A DNA stretch of 64,000 bases. Source: Chitinophaga pinensis. Its GTDB lineage: Bacteria > Bacteroidota > Bacteroidia > Flavobacteriales_D > Crocinitomicaceae. Each line of letters opens with the position of its first letter. Positions within the stretch are counted from its first letter, which is position 1. Below, one piece after another: positions 62,410 through 64,000 of this stretch. The position numbers and the translations under genes were made by a program. The stretch spans positions 62,001 to 126,000 of the forward strand of contig CAMAZP010000001.1 in NCBI GenBank assembly GCA_945863605.1. The letters run 5' to 3'. A model generated the notes under the pieces. It was not told the DNA's origin. It worked only from the letters and a program-made list of their open reading frames with translations, and made no database searches.

Positions 62410-63690
62410 TTATTTCAATCCAACACTCCACTCAAAAACCTCTTTCCAACCTTTCCAAGCTCCATAATCACCAATAGTTTCATTATGCCAAATGAATGAA
62501 AATTCGCCTCCATAGTTTTTAACTTCAGAAAATAATTCAGAAATTTTTTCTTTTGCTTTTTCTGGTGTCAATTTTAAATATTCATTTAAAGTACCATCCA
62601 TAAATGCAAAAGGATGTATCGTTAAGTTTGAAATACTATTTTTTTGTAAATCAAACCATTTTACAGGTCTAGCGGTTCCAATCCTAAAACCAACAATATC
62701 AGCAAAACCCATCGTGTAGTCATGTTTTAGTTCTTGCTCAATAAGCGTTTGGTAGGTATATGGCATTTTCAAATACAAAAAATGTTGGCGGCTGCAGTAT
62801 ACACGATCGTTTATTATTTTTTCTAAACGCTCAATCTCATTGTGAAGATAGAATTCATAACTATTAGACTTAAAGCTTGGATGAATTCCAATTATTGCTT
62901 TTTTACTCATTCGTTGAATTAGTTTCCTCTGTTTTGGGTGACGATGATTTATATTACGATCAAATTTTGCAAAATCACCTAACAACCAAAAAATTTTAAT
63001 ATCAAAACCCTTATTAGCAAGTTCTTCTATTACATCATACGTGTCGTAAGGATCTTTAATCGTTCCAATTTGAACTCGTTGACGCTCTAAAATTCGTCGA
63101 CTTCTACCTAATATAAAATCTTTTAAAGTTGCCATCGCAGTTCGGTAAACACCTTTGTTGATATAAGCATATGCATTATCAATATCAAATGTTGGAACAA
63201 CAGTAAAGTTTGGATTTTTTAATACGTTAATATCGACTCCTTTTGACCTCAAAAAATTAATAATATCTATGGCCCAGTGATCACAAATAACTTTTTCGTT
63301 CCAATTAAAACGGTTTAGAACACTATTTTTACCTTCAAAACGACCAAATTTATCTGTATTTATTGTTGTATATTCCTCAATTCTTGAAAGGATATAGAAA
63401 ATACTCGCGAAAGGGTCTATTATTTGATTAAAACAAATGCATTCTTCTTTAAAGAATATTTTTTTTGAAATACCATAATTGTTGATTGAATCTTCAAAAA
63501 GTAAGCTCACAGGTTCAATTTGAACTACATTTTCAAAAAAACGTTTTGAATAATTAAATTTTTCACCTTCGAATTGTTCAAATTTTATAAAATCATTTGT
63601 TAAAAGATAATTTATCTCTCGTTCTTTAAAAACAAAATCAAAAGTATATTGTGCTCTATCACTAATACTATCTACAAATATTAATAACAT
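62410..63690 (-). CDS. Polysaccharide deacetylase family protein (DUF7033 N-terminus)
   Basis: 426 residues. The N-terminal 150 residues (ISDRAQYTFDFVFKEREINY, PFASIFYILSRIEEY) match the DUF7033-type domain found ahead of NodB-like deacetylases in Bacteroidota. The deacetylase part contains VVPTFDIDNAYAY with the catalytic and metal Asp residues, IIGIHPSFKSN with the metal His, and SFIWHNETIGDY near the C-terminus. No signal peptide is seen, so the protein is cytoplasmic. It starts on the last base of the wecB stop (TAATG) and probably works in the same surface polysaccharide pathway. Confidence 0.88.
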   Translation of the reverse strand: MLLIFVDSISDRAQYTFDFVFKEREINYLLTNDFIKFEQFEGEKFNYSKRFFENVVQIEPVSLLFEDSINNYGISKKIFFKEECICFNQIIDPFASIFYILSRIEEYTTINTDKFGRFEGKNSVLNRFNWNEKVICDHWAIDIINFLRSKGVDINVLKNPNFTVVPTFDIDNAYAYINKGVYRTAMATLKDFILGRSRRILERQRVQIGTIKDPYDTYDVIEELANKGFDIKIFWLLGDFAKFDRNINHRHPKQRKLIQRMSKKAIIGIHPSFKSNSYEFYLHNEIERLEKIINDRVYCSRQHFLYLKMPYTYQTLIEQELKHDYTMGFADIVGFRIGTARPVKWFDLQKNSISNLTIHPFAFMDGTLNEYLKLTPEKAKEKISELFSEVKNYGGEFSFIWHNETIGDYGAWKGWKEVFEWSVGLK

Positions 63691-64000
63691 TATAAGTCCT
63701 CCAAGATTTTTTGGCAGATAAATGAGGCAGCATCAGCGTTACCGTAAAACGATGGATAACTATAATTTGTTGTCTCAAACAGTTCATTAAATGCGCTAAT
63801 TATTTTTTCATAATTTGCACCTGCTAATAATGCATTACCATTCTCAACAATTTCTATCCATTCTGTTTGATCCCTAAGAATTACACAAGGTTTCTTAAAG
63901 AAAAAAGATTCTTTTTGTAATCCACCACTATCTGTAATAATCATTTTTGAATTTTTCTCGAGGGCGATAATATCCAAAAAGCCAGCTGGAGGTATGATTA
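63690..64000 (-). CDS. wecB: UDP-N-acetylglucosamine 2-epimerase (C-terminal part only)
   Basis: The frame is open through base 64000, so only the last 103 or so residues are present. IIPPAGFLDIIALEKNSK and MIITDSGGLQKESFFFKKPC are the conserved C-terminal nucleotide-binding segments of the non-hydrolysing epimerase, followed by VILRDQTEWIEIVENGNAL. The enzyme makes UDP-ManNAc for surface polysaccharide. The TTG at 63977 is not a real start because conserved sequence continues upstream of it. Confidence 0.92.
   Translation of the reverse strand, partial: IIPPAGFLDIIALEKNSKMIITDSGGLQKESFFFKKPCVILRDQTEWIEIVENGNALLAGANYEKIISAFNELFETTNYSYPSFYGNADAASFICQKILEDL

Noticed and set aside
1..64000. tRNA, rRNA, insertion sequences, prophage or restriction/defence genes
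   Set aside because: No tRNA-like cloverleaf in any gap, no transposase or integrase, and no recognisable defence gene was found; all large frames have housekeeping, envelope or secretion assignments.

Overview
The window is an AT-rich (roughly one-third GC by eye) bacterial chromosome segment from a Bacteroidota member, most likely order Flavobacteriales (Crocinitomicaceae/Fluviicola-like is a guess, not shown). The support is: several type IX secretion system (T9SS) cargo proteins with type A or type B sorting domains, PorP/SprF and PorQ components, a parA-parB-DUF5683-dapB-lepB-wbqC cluster, BshA for bacillithiol, a carotenoid operon, and promoters of the Bacteroidota form TTTG-N(17-23)-TAnnTTTG. 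I see no rRNA, tRNA, CRISPR array, insertion sequence or prophage.

Layout. 1-4.9 kb: a partial PorP/SprF gene coupled to a T9SS type B CotH-family surface protein, then a lipoprotein/DUF2490 pair. 4.9-10.4 kb: the parAB-dapB-lepB-wbqC operon on the minus strand. 10.5-13.7 kb: an iron alcohol dehydrogenase and a long acyl-CoA dehydrogenase. 14.0-21.8 kb: aat, a CrtD-type desaturase with a LytS-type histidine kinase, HU, and an operon of sigma factor, crtI, crtB, idi and an animal-type pyruvoyl-tetrahydropterin synthase. 22.0-28.7 kb: a membrane pyrophosphatase with a Cys-rich tail, acetyl-CoA synthetase, and a MutS2 without Smr domain. 28.8-38 kb: secreted proteins, including two divergent S8 proteases and an M43 protease with T9SS tail. 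38-48 kb: a patatin/barrel protein, an RNA methyltransferase, S4 protein, FolD, and a run of barrel protein, bshA, elbB, meaB and an M3 peptidase. 48.3-54.8 kb: a 2175-residue modular T9SS adhesin-like protein. 54.9-60 kb: SDR, PorQ, a lipoprotein, FkbM methyltransferase, sulfotransferase, and a DUF983-Crp/Fnr operon. 60.1-62.3 kb: an ECF sigma factor overlapping a gene for a protein with an inner-membrane segment, long linker and C-terminal outer-membrane barrel, then a small lipoprotein. 62.4-64 kb: the edge of a surface polysaccharide locus (polysaccharide deacetylase, WecB).

The most interesting parts are the sigma factor/dual-membrane protein pair at 60.15-61.95 kb, which resembles the Das/Dma anti-sigma systems reported in Bacteroides thetaiotaomicron; two palindromes between it and the neighbouring Crp/Fnr operon; the pyrophosphatase, which lacks glutamate at both usual ion-gate positions, carries E185 instead, and ends in a 12-Cys tail; and a 13-bp direct repeat at the carotenoid operon promoter. 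Five gene pairs are joined by the one-base stop/start overlap TAATG, so translational coupling looks like a local habit.
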